DNA of 64,000 nt from Luteimonas terrae (GTDB taxonomy: Bacteria; Pseudomonadota; Gammaproteobacteria; Xanthomonadales; Xanthomonadaceae): contig NZ_SMTG01000002.1 in NCBI RefSeq assembly GCF_004358165.1, positions 1,426,001 to 1,490,000 on the forward strand, written 5' to 3'. How positions within the stretch are numbered: position 1 is the first letter of the stretch; every line of letters begins with the position of its first letter. Shown here one piece after another: positions 36,356 to 44,069 of this stretch. Below the pieces are notes generated by a model. It did no database searches. It saw only the letters and a program-made list of their open reading frames with translations, and was not told the DNA's origin. The translations under genes and the position numbers were made by a program.

Positions 36356-36614
36356 GTTCTCGCCCCTCTCTACTTGCCTGTTCGTCGGATTGCGGAGAGC
36401 GCAAACGTCATGAGCGCCATCACCGCGTGCTTGCGAACATTTAATCCGGACGTCGCACTCGAGGGTGTACGAGTTGTGCAGAAATCCCCTGAATTCACGC
36501 ATTTTGAGATAATTCTCAAACCCGGCGCCCCTGCACAAACGACGCGCGGTCTGCCACCGCAGCGTGGAACCTGGGCGCATGGCATGATGCGAAACCGCGA
36601 GGCCCACCCATCCG
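36356..36614. other. Divergent control region between adhesin and LacI-type gene
   Basis: This 259-bp stretch without a gene is clearly more AT-rich in its middle than its surroundings. It contains the palindrome TTTGAGATAATTCTCAAA (36503-36520). No sigma-70 promoter is strong enough to call on either strand. It does not contain the TGCATACGTATTCA operator seen in the maltose locus. Confidence 0.5.
36503..36520. promoter_or_regulatory. 18-bp palindrome, candidate operator
   Basis: TTTGAGATAATTCTCAAA is two perfect 7-base arms around TAAT. It lies 148 bp before the adhesin ATG and 94 bp before the LacI-type ATG. It looks like a shortened GAGAAT-n-ATTCTC Fur site, but one base is missing in the centre. 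Confidence 0.45.
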
Positions 36615-37646
36615 ATGACCATCAAAGGCAAGCCGACTTCGCTGGACATCGCGCATCTCGCCGGTGTGTCGCAGCCGACCGTCTCGCGCGCATTGCGCGG
36701 GCACCCGTCCGTGAATGCGGAAACCCGCGAACGCATCCTCGCGATCGCGCGCGACCTCAATTACAAGGTGGACAAGAACGCGTCCAACCTGCGCCGACAG
36801 CAGTCGGGCACGCTGGCGTTGCTGCTGTTCGAAGACCCGACCAGCGACCAGTCGCACATCAACCCGTTCTTCCTGCCGATGCTGGGTTCGATCACCCGCG
36901 CCTGTGCGCGGCACGGCCAGGATCTGCTGATCTCCTTCCAGCAGCTGTCCAACGACTGGCATGCCGATTACGGCGACAGCCACAAGGCCGACGGGCTGAT
37001 CCTGCTGGGCTACGGCGACTACCTCGCCTACCAGGGCAAGCTGCGCACGCTGGTCGAACAGGGCACGCAGTTCGTGCGCTGGGGCGCGGTGCTGCCCGAG
37101 CAACCGGGCATTTCGATCGGCTGCGACAACGCGGGTGGCGGCGCGCTGGTCGGCGCGCACCTCGCGGACCTGGGCCACCGCCGCATCGCGTTCCTGGGCG
37201 ACGCGTCGAGTCGCTATCCCGAGTTCCTCGACAGGTGGCTGGGCTGCGAATCGGCGCTGCAGCGGCGCGGCCTGCCGATGGAGCGTGCGTTGCAGGTGGA
37301 CGCGGAAAGCGCCGAAGCGACGGGTTACGCGGCGGCGACGGAACTGCTGCGACGCGGACTGCCCTTCGACGCGGTGTTCGCGGCCAGCGATCTGATTGCG
37401 ATCGGCGCAATGCGCGCGTTCGCCGAACACGGGCTGCGGATACCCGGCGACATCGCGATCGCCGGCTTCGACGACATTCCCGCCGCGCGCATGACGACGC
37501 CGGCATTGACAACCGTCGTGCAGGACACGCTGACCGCCGGCGAGCTGCTGGTCGATACGCTGATGAAGCTGGTCCTGGGCGAACCAGCGAAGAGTTTGCG
37601 GATGCCGACCTCGCTGGTGGTGCGGGAGTCGACCGGGCGGCGTTGA
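36615..37646 (+). CDS. LacI-family regulator of the maltose locus
   Basis: This 343-aa repressor has an N-terminal LacI helix-turn-helix (SLDIAHLAGVSQPTVSRALRGHPSVNAETRERILAIARDLNY, about 9-50). A hinge and a periplasmic-binding-protein-like sensor domain follow, with GALVGAHLADLGHRRIAFLGD, FDAVFAASDLIAIGAMRAFAEHGLRIPGDIAIAGFDDIPAARMTTPALTTV. By position beside the amylase, MFS carrier, alpha-glucosidase and TonB receptor it should respond to maltose or a maltodextrin. The near-palindrome TGCATACGTATTCA in the MFS/glucosidase and receptor promoter regions is a good operator candidate. The ligand is inferred from context. Confidence 0.92.
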   Translation: MTIKGKPTSLDIAHLAGVSQPTVSRALRGHPSVNAETRERILAIARDLNYKVDKNASNLRRQQSGTLALLLFEDPTSDQSHINPFFLPMLGSITRACARHGQDLLISFQQLSNDWHADYGDSHKADGLILLGYGDYLAYQGKLRTLVEQGTQFVRWGAVLPEQPGISIGCDNAGGGALVGAHLADLGHRRIAFLGDASSRYPEFLDRWLGCESALQRRGLPMERALQVDAESAEATGYAAATELLRRGLPFDAVFAASDLIAIGAMRAFAEHGLRIPGDIAIAGFDDIPAARMTTPALTTVVQDTLTAGELLVDTLMKLVLGEPAKSLRMPTSLVVRESTGRR

Positions 37647-37698
37647 GCGCTTTCCAGAGTTCGTGCTTGGACCTGGTCCGCGACGGGATTCGATGCCT

Positions 37699-37809
37699 CG
37701 TCATTCCGGCGGACGCCGGCATCCAGCGACGTCTTCTGCAGGCTCGGAAGAACGGTTCTCGAAGTGCGCACAGCCAGCAGCCGGATCCCGGCTCTTCGCC
37801 GGGACGACG
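37699..37809. repeat. Composite inverted-repeat element between the LacI and amylase genes
   Basis: The ends CGTCATTCCGGCGGACGCCG (to 37727) and, on the other strand, CGTCGTCCCGGCGAAGAGCC (37809-37780) match at about three quarters of the positions. Each end is itself an imperfect hairpin. This CGTCATTCC-hairpin-ATCCAG form is typical of small dispersed palindromic elements in GC-rich proteobacteria. It has no coding capacity and lies between convergent genes, where it may also act as a transcript end. Confidence 0.6.
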
Positions 37810-37831
37810 CGCGGACGCGTGCCATGACTGG

Positions 37832-39571
37832 CTACTCGCTGGCTGCGTCGGGTCCACCCAGGCGACCGGCCATCAGCGCCTGCAGTCGCGCGCGCAATGC
37901 CGCCGGCACTGCGACCTCGTCGCGCAGCAGGACGCGCACGCCGTGGGCGGGCACGGCGAGCGACACGTCGCCGTCGACGTCGACCGAACCACCCTGCAAT
38001 GCATCGCGCCACTGCCCGGCCGCGATCTGTGTCGCATCCAGCGTCGCCTTCCAGGGCGCCCCGCCCTTGTTGAGCAATACCAGTGCGGTCTGGCGCGCGT
38101 CGCCATCACCGATCACCCGGTAGAACGCGGCGTGGTCCCCTTCGAGCGCCAACACGAGCTGCAGACCGCGCTGCAAGGCCGGCGTCTCGCGCCGCAGGTT
38201 GGCGATGCGGCTCAGCGCCGTGTGGATCGGCGTCCCGATGCCTGCATCGATGCGGTCCTGTCCGTAGTACGCGCGGTTGCCGGCATGCTCAGCGCGTCCG
38301 CGCATGAAGCCGGTTTCCGAACCGTAGTAGACGACCGGAATGCCGCGTGCGGTGAACAGCCAGTTGTGCGCGTCCATGAAGCCAGCGTCGGTCGCCGCCA
38401 TGCGCGGCATGTCGTGGTTGTCGTAGAACGTCGCCAGATCGTAGGGATTGGCATAGGGCCCGCGTTCTAGATGCAGGGCCGGCAGGAGACGCTCGAAACC
38501 GGCGTCGCCGGCGAAGACTTCGTCCATTGCCTGTTTCATCGGAAAGTCGAGCACGCTGACGCCGCCATTGGACGTCCAGGTGTGCTCGGCGATCTTGTCG
38601 GCGTTGTAGTCGAAGGCTTCGCCGAACATGAAGAAGCCCGGATGCTGGCCGCGGATGCGGTCGGCGAAACGCTTCCAGAACGCGTGCGGCATCCAGGCGA
38701 TGGTGTCGATGCGGAACGCGTCGGCACCCTGCCCGATCCACTGTTCGTAGGCGCCGGCCAGATACTCGAACACCGCCGGGTTGGCGGCGTCGAAATCCGA
38801 CAGTTGCGCGAGGTTGCCGTCGAAGATCGAACCATCCTTGCCATCGACCACGCCGGTCGCGTTGTAGAACGCGTGCAGCGGGTTGCCCTTTGGATCGAGC
38901 TGCTGCGGCGGCAGGTTCTGGTGGTCGGCGATCAGCGTTCCGTCGGCGTCGAAGATCTGGCCGAAGCCGGGCTGCTGCTCCGGCATCGTCCACGAGGGCG
39001 AGCCGTGATTGCCGACGATGTCGAGCACGGTCTTGAGCCCAGCCGCGCGCATGCCGTCGGTGAAGCCGCGGAAATCGAGATCGGCGCTCGGCAGATGTTC
39101 GTCGAGACGATAGAAGTTCGTGCCCCAGTAGCCGTGGTAGCCGGTCTTGCCGCGATCGGTCAGCGAGCTGCCGCAGGCGACCGGGTCGCCGCCGGTGAAG
39201 GCCTCGTCCGGGTTGTCGACGATCGGCGTGATCCACACCGCGCCGAAGCCCATGTCGCGGATGTAGCCGGCGTTGTCGAGCACGCCGCGAAAGTCGCCAC
39301 CGAGATAGCCGATGTTGCCGTCGATGCCGTCCGGGCAGCGCACGGGAATGTCGAAGGTGCGATGCGCGCCGCCCTGCTCGCGCTGGTCATTCGCCGTGTC
39401 GCCGTTGACGAAACGGTCGGTGACGACGAAGTAGACCGCGTGCGCGGCGAAGGGCTCGCGCGTGCCGTACAGCGCATCGCCTGTGGGGGCGTCGCTGGCG
39501 CGGACGTCGCCCGCATGGCTGCAGCCGGCGCCGATCAGCGCGGCGATGGCGACGGTCAACGCTCGGGTCAT
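37832..39571 (-). CDS. GH13 alpha-amylase, exported
   Basis: This 579-aa glycoside hydrolase cleaves alpha-1,4 links in starch or maltodextrins. The four GH13 regions are visible: I DIVGNH (about 184-189), II GADAFRID with nucleophile Asp289, III FMFGEAF with acid/base Glu318, IV FYDNHD with Asp387. It starts MTRALTVAIAALIGAGC, an export signal with a non-ideal lipobox, so it may be a lipoprotein or simply periplasmic. ATG 39571 was chosen for the strong GAGGAG 7 bases before it; an ATG at 39598 is weaker. It lies 26 bp after the MFS gene in the same operon. Its role would be to trim oligosaccharides brought in by the TonB receptor. Confidence 0.93.
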   Translation of the reverse strand: MTRALTVAIAALIGAGCSHAGDVRASDAPTGDALYGTREPFAAHAVYFVVTDRFVNGDTANDQREQGGAHRTFDIPVRCPDGIDGNIGYLGGDFRGVLDNAGYIRDMGFGAVWITPIVDNPDEAFTGGDPVACGSSLTDRGKTGYHGYWGTNFYRLDEHLPSADLDFRGFTDGMRAAGLKTVLDIVGNHGSPSWTMPEQQPGFGQIFDADGTLIADHQNLPPQQLDPKGNPLHAFYNATGVVDGKDGSIFDGNLAQLSDFDAANPAVFEYLAGAYEQWIGQGADAFRIDTIAWMPHAFWKRFADRIRGQHPGFFMFGEAFDYNADKIAEHTWTSNGGVSVLDFPMKQAMDEVFAGDAGFERLLPALHLERGPYANPYDLATFYDNHDMPRMAATDAGFMDAHNWLFTARGIPVVYYGSETGFMRGRAEHAGNRAYYGQDRIDAGIGTPIHTALSRIANLRRETPALQRGLQLVLALEGDHAAFYRVIGDGDARQTALVLLNKGGAPWKATLDATQIAAGQWRDALQGGSVDVDGDVSLAVPAHGVRVLLRDEVAVPAALRARLQALMAGRLGGPDAASE

Positions 39572-39597
39572 GCGGTCACTCCTCGAATCGAATGTCA

Positions 39598-41082
39598 TCA
39601 GGCGGGCTGTTCGGAGAGCGGGCGCGACACGCGCAACGCGAACAGACCGGCGATCGCCAGACTCGCGCCGCCGAGCACCAACACGCGCATCGGCGCCCCA
39701 CCGAACACGTGGCCGAGCAGGAAGCCCAGCGTGCTCACCGCGACCAGCTGCGGAATGACGATGAAGAAATTGAAGATGCCCATGTACACGCCCATCTTGT
39801 GCGCTGGCAGGCTGTCGGACAGCATCGCGTACGGCAGCGACAGGATCGAGGCCCAGGCGAAGCCGACACCGGCCATCGACAGCAGCAGCCACTGCGGATC
39901 GCGGATGAAGGCGATCGACACCAGGCCCGCGCCGCCCAGCCACAGGTTCACCAGATGGGTCATGCGCAGACCGAGCCGGCGCGCCATCCACGGGATCGCG
40001 ACGGCCGCGATCGCGGCGAAGCCGTTATAGGCGGCGAACAGCACGCCCACCCAGTTCGCGCCCTCGTTGTAGGCGGCCGACTGTGGATCGGTGGTGCCGT
40101 AGTGGGTCTGTGCGACCGCGGCGGTGGTGTAGATCCACATCGCGAACAGACCGAACCAGGAGAAGAACTGCACGACCGCGAGCTGGCGCATCGTCGTCGG
40201 CATCGCATACAGGTCGCCGGCGATCGCGGCGATCATGCCGCCGCGCAGCGCCACGGCCAGCAACCGCAGCAGGCCATAGGCCAGCGGCAGCGCGGCCAGC
40301 ACGTAGAGCATTCGGTCCCAGCCCATCGACCAGACCAGCGCGACACCGGCGATACCGGCCAGCAGCCACGGCAGTCCGCCGATCGCCGCGGGTACCGCGA
40401 CGTCGCTGTTCGCGACGATGCCGGGCGGATGCGCGTCGTCGAATGCGGCCAGTGCCTCGGGCGGATACTCGCGCGTGCGCAGCACCGTCCACACCACCGC
40501 GCCCAGCAACACGATACCGCCGAAATAGAACGCGTAGCGCACGGTGTCGGGCACTTCGCCGGGACCCGCAGTGTTGGCCACGCCGAATTTCGCCAGCACG
40601 AACGGCAGCGCACTGGCAACCACGGAGCCGACGCCGATGAAGAAGCTCTGCATCGCGTAGCCGGTCGGCCGCTGCTTCGGCGCGAGCTGGTCGCCGACGA
40701 AGGCGCGGAACGGTTCCATCGACACGTTGAGCGAGGCATCGAGTACCCACAGCGTGCCCGCCGCGATCCACAACTCGGGCGAGTTCGGCATCACCAGCAG
40801 CGCGGCGGTCGAAAAGATCGCACCCCACAGGAAATACGGACGCCGGCGGCCGAGGCGCGTCCAGGTGCGGTCGGAAAAATAGCCGATCACCGGCTGCACC
40901 AGCAGGCCGGTCAGCGGAGCTGCGATCCACAGGCCCGGCACCTGCTCCATGTCTGCGCCGAGCGTCTGGAAGATGCGGCTGACATTGGCGTTCTGCAGGG
41001 CGAATCCGAACTGGATGCCCAGAAAGCCGAAACACATGTTCCAGATCTGCCAGAACGACAGCTGCGGTTTCGCGTTGCGCAT
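39598..41082 (-). CDS. Maltose/oligosaccharide MFS transporter (SLC45/MalY type)
   Basis: This 494-aa inner-membrane carrier has 12 predicted helices. The opening FWQIWNMCFGFLGIQFGFALQNANVSRIFQTLG is typical of the bacterial SLC45-like/MalY group. PLTGLLVQPVIGYFSDRTWTRLGRRRPYFLWGA carries the conserved loop. Relatives in Caulobacter and Xanthomonas import maltose by proton symport. The ATG at 41082 fits the family start, with the motif CCTTGGGAGGGGAG just upstream. It is divergent from the alpha-glucosidase gene and shares its control region, which contains the proposed LacI-type operator. It is followed by the amylase gene. Confidence 0.93.
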   Translation of the reverse strand: MRNAKPQLSFWQIWNMCFGFLGIQFGFALQNANVSRIFQTLGADMEQVPGLWIAAPLTGLLVQPVIGYFSDRTWTRLGRRRPYFLWGAIFSTAALLVMPNSPELWIAAGTLWVLDASLNVSMEPFRAFVGDQLAPKQRPTGYAMQSFFIGVGSVVASALPFVLAKFGVANTAGPGEVPDTVRYAFYFGGIVLLGAVVWTVLRTREYPPEALAAFDDAHPPGIVANSDVAVPAAIGGLPWLLAGIAGVALVWSMGWDRMLYVLAALPLAYGLLRLLAVALRGGMIAAIAGDLYAMPTTMRQLAVVQFFSWFGLFAMWIYTTAAVAQTHYGTTDPQSAAYNEGANWVGVLFAAYNGFAAIAAVAIPWMARRLGLRMTHLVNLWLGGAGLVSIAFIRDPQWLLLSMAGVGFAWASILSLPYAMLSDSLPAHKMGVYMGIFNFFIVIPQLVAVSTLGFLLGHVFGGAPMRVLVLGGASLAIAGLFALRVSRPLSEQPA

Positions 41083-41091
41083 GTGTTGCGA

Positions 41092-41105
41092 CTCCCCTCC
41101 CAAGG
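41092..41105 (-). promoter_or_regulatory. Conserved leader motif before the MFS gene
   Basis: CCTTGGGAGGGGAG on the minus strand ends 9 bases before the MFS ATG. The identical 14 bases occur directly before the start of the TonB receptor (44056-44069). It contains a purine-rich ribosome-binding site, but the shared CCTTG part suggests an extra role. Confidence 0.5.
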
Positions 41106-41177
41106 ACCGCTGCATCGCACCAACGCCGGTGCATGCATGGCTGCATGGTAACGAGCGTGTCGCGCAGCGCTGCGATC

Positions 41178-41191
41178 TGCATACGTATTCA
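41178..41191. promoter_or_regulatory. Candidate LacI-type operator between MFS and alpha-glucosidase genes
   Basis: TGCATACGTATTCA, a near-palindrome centred on TACGTA, lies between divergent sugar genes. The same 14 bases occur in reverse orientation before the TonB receptor gene (43929-43942). Confidence 0.6.
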
Positions 41192-41279
41192 TGGCATGCG
41201 CGCACACGCCGCGCTTCCGCACGCAGGGCGCGATGCTCTAACGTCGCCCCGCATCGGATGGGGCAATGGCGAGGCGACG

Positions 41280-42902
41280 ATGAGCGACAGCCCGTGGTGG
41301 CGCGGCGCGGTGATCTACCAGATCTACCCGCGCAGCTTCATGGACAGCGACGGCGACGGCGTGGGCGATCTGCCCGGCATCATCGCGCGCCTGGATCACG
41401 TCGCCTCGCTCGGCGTCGATGCGATCTGGGTGTCGCCGTTCTTCCGCTCGCCGATGGACGACTTCGGCTACGACATCGCCGACCAGTGCGACGTCGACCC
41501 GATGTTCGGCACGCTGGCCGACTTCGATGCGCTGCTGGCCAAAGCACATGCGCTGGGTTTGAAGATCATGATCGACCAGGTCTTCAGCCACACCTCGAAC
41601 GCGCACGACTGGTTCCGCGAAAGCCGCGAATCGCGCGACAACCCCAAGGCCGACTGGTACGTCTGGGCCGATGCGAAGCCCGACGGCACGCCGCCCAACA
41701 ACTGGCTGTCGATCTTCGGCGGCCCGGCGTGGAAATGGGAGCCGCGGCGTCGGCAGTACTACCTGCACAACTTCCTGTCGAGCCAGCCGGACCTCAACTT
41801 CCACAATCCGGACGTGCAGCAGGCGACGCTCGACTACGTGCGCTTCTGGCTGGACCGCGGCGTCGACGGCTTCCGGCTGGATTCGATCAACTTCTGCTTC
41901 CACGACGCGCAGCTGCGCGACAACCCGCCCAAGCCCGAGGCGCTGCGCATCGGCCGCGGCTTCTCGCCCGACAACCCGTATGCGTTCCAGTACCACTGGT
42001 ACAACAACACGCAGCCGGAAAACATCGGCTTCATCGAACGCCTGCGCGTGCTGATGGACGGCTACACCGACGTCGCCGCGCTCGGCGAGATCTCGTCGGA
42101 GGACTCGCTGGCGACGACGGCCGAATACACCAGCCCCGGCCGCCTGCACATGGGCTACAGCTTCGAGCTGCTGGTCGATGATTTCAGCGCCGGCTACATC
42201 CGCGAGACGGTGCAGCGCCTCGAAGCCGCGATGGACGGCTGGCCGTGCTGGGCGATCTCCAACCACGACGTGGTGCGCGCGGTCACGCGCTGGGGCGGCG
42301 GCACGTCCGGCACCGCATTCGCGGTGCAGATGGTCGCGCTGGTCTGCGCCCTGCGCGGGTCGGTGTGTCTGTACCAGGGCGAAGAGCTGGGTCTGCCGGA
42401 AGCCGACGTGCCCTACGAGGCGCTGCGTGACCCTTACGGCATCACCTTCTGGCCGAACTTCAAGGGCCGCGACGGCTGTCGCACACCGATGCCGTGGACG
42501 GGCGACGCGGATGCGGGCTTTTCGACCGGCACGCCTTGGCTGCCGATCCCCGATGCGCACCGTGCGCTGAGCATCGATGCGCAGCGCGCGGATGCGGACT
42601 CGGTGCTGTCACATACGCGCCGCTTCCTGCAGTGGCGCCGCACGCAGCCGGCGCTGCGCACCGGCGACATCGCGTTTCTGGACACACCCGAACCGGTGCT
42701 GGCCTTCGTGCGCACGGCCGGCGACGCGCGCGTGCTGGTCGTGTTCAACCTCTCGCCATCACCGGTCACCTGGACGTTGCCGCCCGGCATGACGCCGACA
42801 GCGCTCGATGCGCACGGCGTCCCGATGGGCATGATCGACGGGACACTCCTGCGCCTGCCGGCGCATGGCCTCTATTTCGGTGCACTGACCGACGCGGACT
42901 GA
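41280..42902 (+). CDS. GH13 alpha-glucosidase, cytoplasmic
   Basis: This 540-aa oligosaccharide hydrolase has no signal peptide, so it acts in the cytoplasm on sugars delivered by the MFS carrier. It opens WWRGAVIYQIYPRSFMDSDGDGVGDLPGI, the signature of the alpha-glucosidase branch of GH13. Catalytic residues are Asp201 (GVDGFRLDS), Glu270 (ALGEISSED) and Asp330 (ISNHDVVRAV). The C-terminal beta domain is complete. ATG 41280 has GAGG five bases upstream; a longer in-frame start has no family similarity. Its last 31 bases overlap the end of the MpaB-like gene on the other strand. Confidence 0.94.
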   Translation: MSDSPWWRGAVIYQIYPRSFMDSDGDGVGDLPGIIARLDHVASLGVDAIWVSPFFRSPMDDFGYDIADQCDVDPMFGTLADFDALLAKAHALGLKIMIDQVFSHTSNAHDWFRESRESRDNPKADWYVWADAKPDGTPPNNWLSIFGGPAWKWEPRRRQYYLHNFLSSQPDLNFHNPDVQQATLDYVRFWLDRGVDGFRLDSINFCFHDAQLRDNPPKPEALRIGRGFSPDNPYAFQYHWYNNTQPENIGFIERLRVLMDGYTDVAALGEISSEDSLATTAEYTSPGRLHMGYSFELLVDDFSAGYIRETVQRLEAAMDGWPCWAISNHDVVRAVTRWGGGTSGTAFAVQMVALVCALRGSVCLYQGEELGLPEADVPYEALRDPYGITFWPNFKGRDGCRTPMPWTGDADAGFSTGTPWLPIPDAHRALSIDAQRADADSVLSHTRRFLQWRRTQPALRTGDIAFLDTPEPVLAFVRTAGDARVLVVFNLSPSPVTWTLPPGMTPTALDAHGVPMGMIDGTLLRLPAHGLYFGALTDAD

Positions 42903-43849
42903 TCGTCGCGCGCATCGGCCGCAGGCCACGTGCGCAGGCTCCCGGGCGAGACGCCGACGCGTCGACACGCATGCGGGCCGGCGCCGTCGGGCAGTGCGAT
43001 GCGGAACATCGGCGCGAGCGTCTCCAGGGCGCGGGCGCAGGCCGCATGACGCGCCCGCTGCAGTGGCGTGAACCCGAGCATTTCCGTCGCCCAGGGCGGC
43101 AGCAGGGCCGCGCCCGCCCCGAGAAACAGTCCACGGGTCACCGTCGCGCCCGGCACCGGCAGCCGGATGCGCGCGAGTACGTGGAGCACCTCGCGCGAGC
43201 GCGCGTCGTGGCGCAACACGGGCCGATGCGCAGTGAAATACGCGTCCAGTGCCGCGCGACTGTCCGGTACCTCGCGCGCGCCCAGCGCCCGCGCCACGCC
43301 GACGCCTTCGGCGTAGTAACGGTCCTCGGCCCACTCGGGCACGGGCAGGCCGCCATAACGACGGAAACCCTGCGCGAACGCATAGGCCTCGCTGGCGTGC
43401 ACCCACGCGAGCAGGTCCGGATCGTCGGCCGCATACGGTTGGCCATCCGCGGTTTCACCGCGCACGCGACCGTGGATGGCGCGCACGCGTGCGACGAGTC
43501 GCTGCGCCTCCGCGGTGCCGGCGAACGACGTGCCGGCGACGAACGCGGTCGTGCGTCGCAGTCTGCCGACCAGATCGTCGCGGAAATCCGAGTGATCCCA
43601 TACGCCCGCCAGCACGCGCGGATGCAGTGCCTGCAGCATCAGGGCGCACAGACCGCCGGCGAGCATGCCGGGGAAATCCGCATGGATCCGCCAGGTGATG
43701 GTGCCCGGCCCGAACAGCCCGGGATCGCCAGCCGGCGTGTCGTAGTCGATACCGCTCTGCCCGCGCGGAAATACGCCCAGCACCCGGCGCCGCAGGGCTG
43801 CGGCCAGCGGCGCGAGCAGCGGATTGGAGGCGCGTGCGGACATGCGCAC
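42872..43849 (-). CDS. MpaB/DUF2236-family oxygenase-like protein
   Basis: This 325-aa protein belongs to the MpaB/rubber-oxygenase (Lcp)-like DUF2236 family. The evidence is LFGPGTITWRIHADFPGMLAGGLCALMLQALHPRVLAGVWDHSDFR, the stretch FVAGTSFAGTAEAQRLVARVRAIHGRVRG, DLLAWVHASEAYAFAQGFRRYGG and ALLPPWATEMLGF. Some members bind heme and cleave carbon chains with oxygen; the substrate here is unknown. No signal peptide is evident. It interrupts the maltose cluster on the opposite strand and its stop overlaps the alpha-glucosidase end by 31 bp. Starts at 43849 or 43843 are equally possible. Confidence 0.85.
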   Translation of the reverse strand: MRMSARASNPLLAPLAAALRRRVLGVFPRGQSGIDYDTPAGDPGLFGPGTITWRIHADFPGMLAGGLCALMLQALHPRVLAGVWDHSDFRDDLVGRLRRTTAFVAGTSFAGTAEAQRLVARVRAIHGRVRGETADGQPYAADDPDLLAWVHASEAYAFAQGFRRYGGLPVPEWAEDRYYAEGVGVARALGAREVPDSRAALDAYFTAHRPVLRHDARSREVLHVLARIRLPVPGATVTRGLFLGAGAALLPPWATEMLGFTPLQRARHAACARALETLAPMFRIALPDGAGPHACRRVGVSPGSLRTWPAADARDDQSASVSAPK

Positions 43850-43928
43850 ATGCTAGCCGGGCGCGTGTCGCGAACCTGCGGATGCAGCCCTGCCACGCGC
43901 GTCGTGACCATCCGTCGTCGATGCGCAA

Positions 43929-43942
43929 TGAATACGTATGCA
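43929..43942. promoter_or_regulatory. Candidate LacI-type operator before the TonB receptor
   Basis: TGAATACGTATGCA is the exact reverse complement of the site at 41178-41191, about 130 bases before the receptor ATG. Outside these 14 bases the flanks share only a few positions. Confidence 0.6.
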
Positions 43943-44055
43943 GCGCGGCGCCGGCCGCGGAACTCGCGACTACCATGGCCGCGACCCGACCGAGCGCGCC
44001 ATTGCGTGACCTCCGTCGCCGGCACAACTCGAAACTACTGCTGTCCGCTGGACAC

Positions 44056-44069
44056 CCTTGGGAGGGGAG
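44056..44069 (+). promoter_or_regulatory. Conserved leader motif directly before the TonB receptor start
   Basis: CCTTGGGAGGGGAG ends immediately before the ATG at 44070. The GGAGG core is then only four bases from the start codon, closer than normal. The same 14 bases precede the MFS gene. Confidence 0.5.

Noticed and set aside
34052..38470. A 1472-codon open frame on the plus strand
   Set aside because: It runs antisense to the adhesin repeats and across the LacI-type gene in another frame; no known domain and shadow-like composition.
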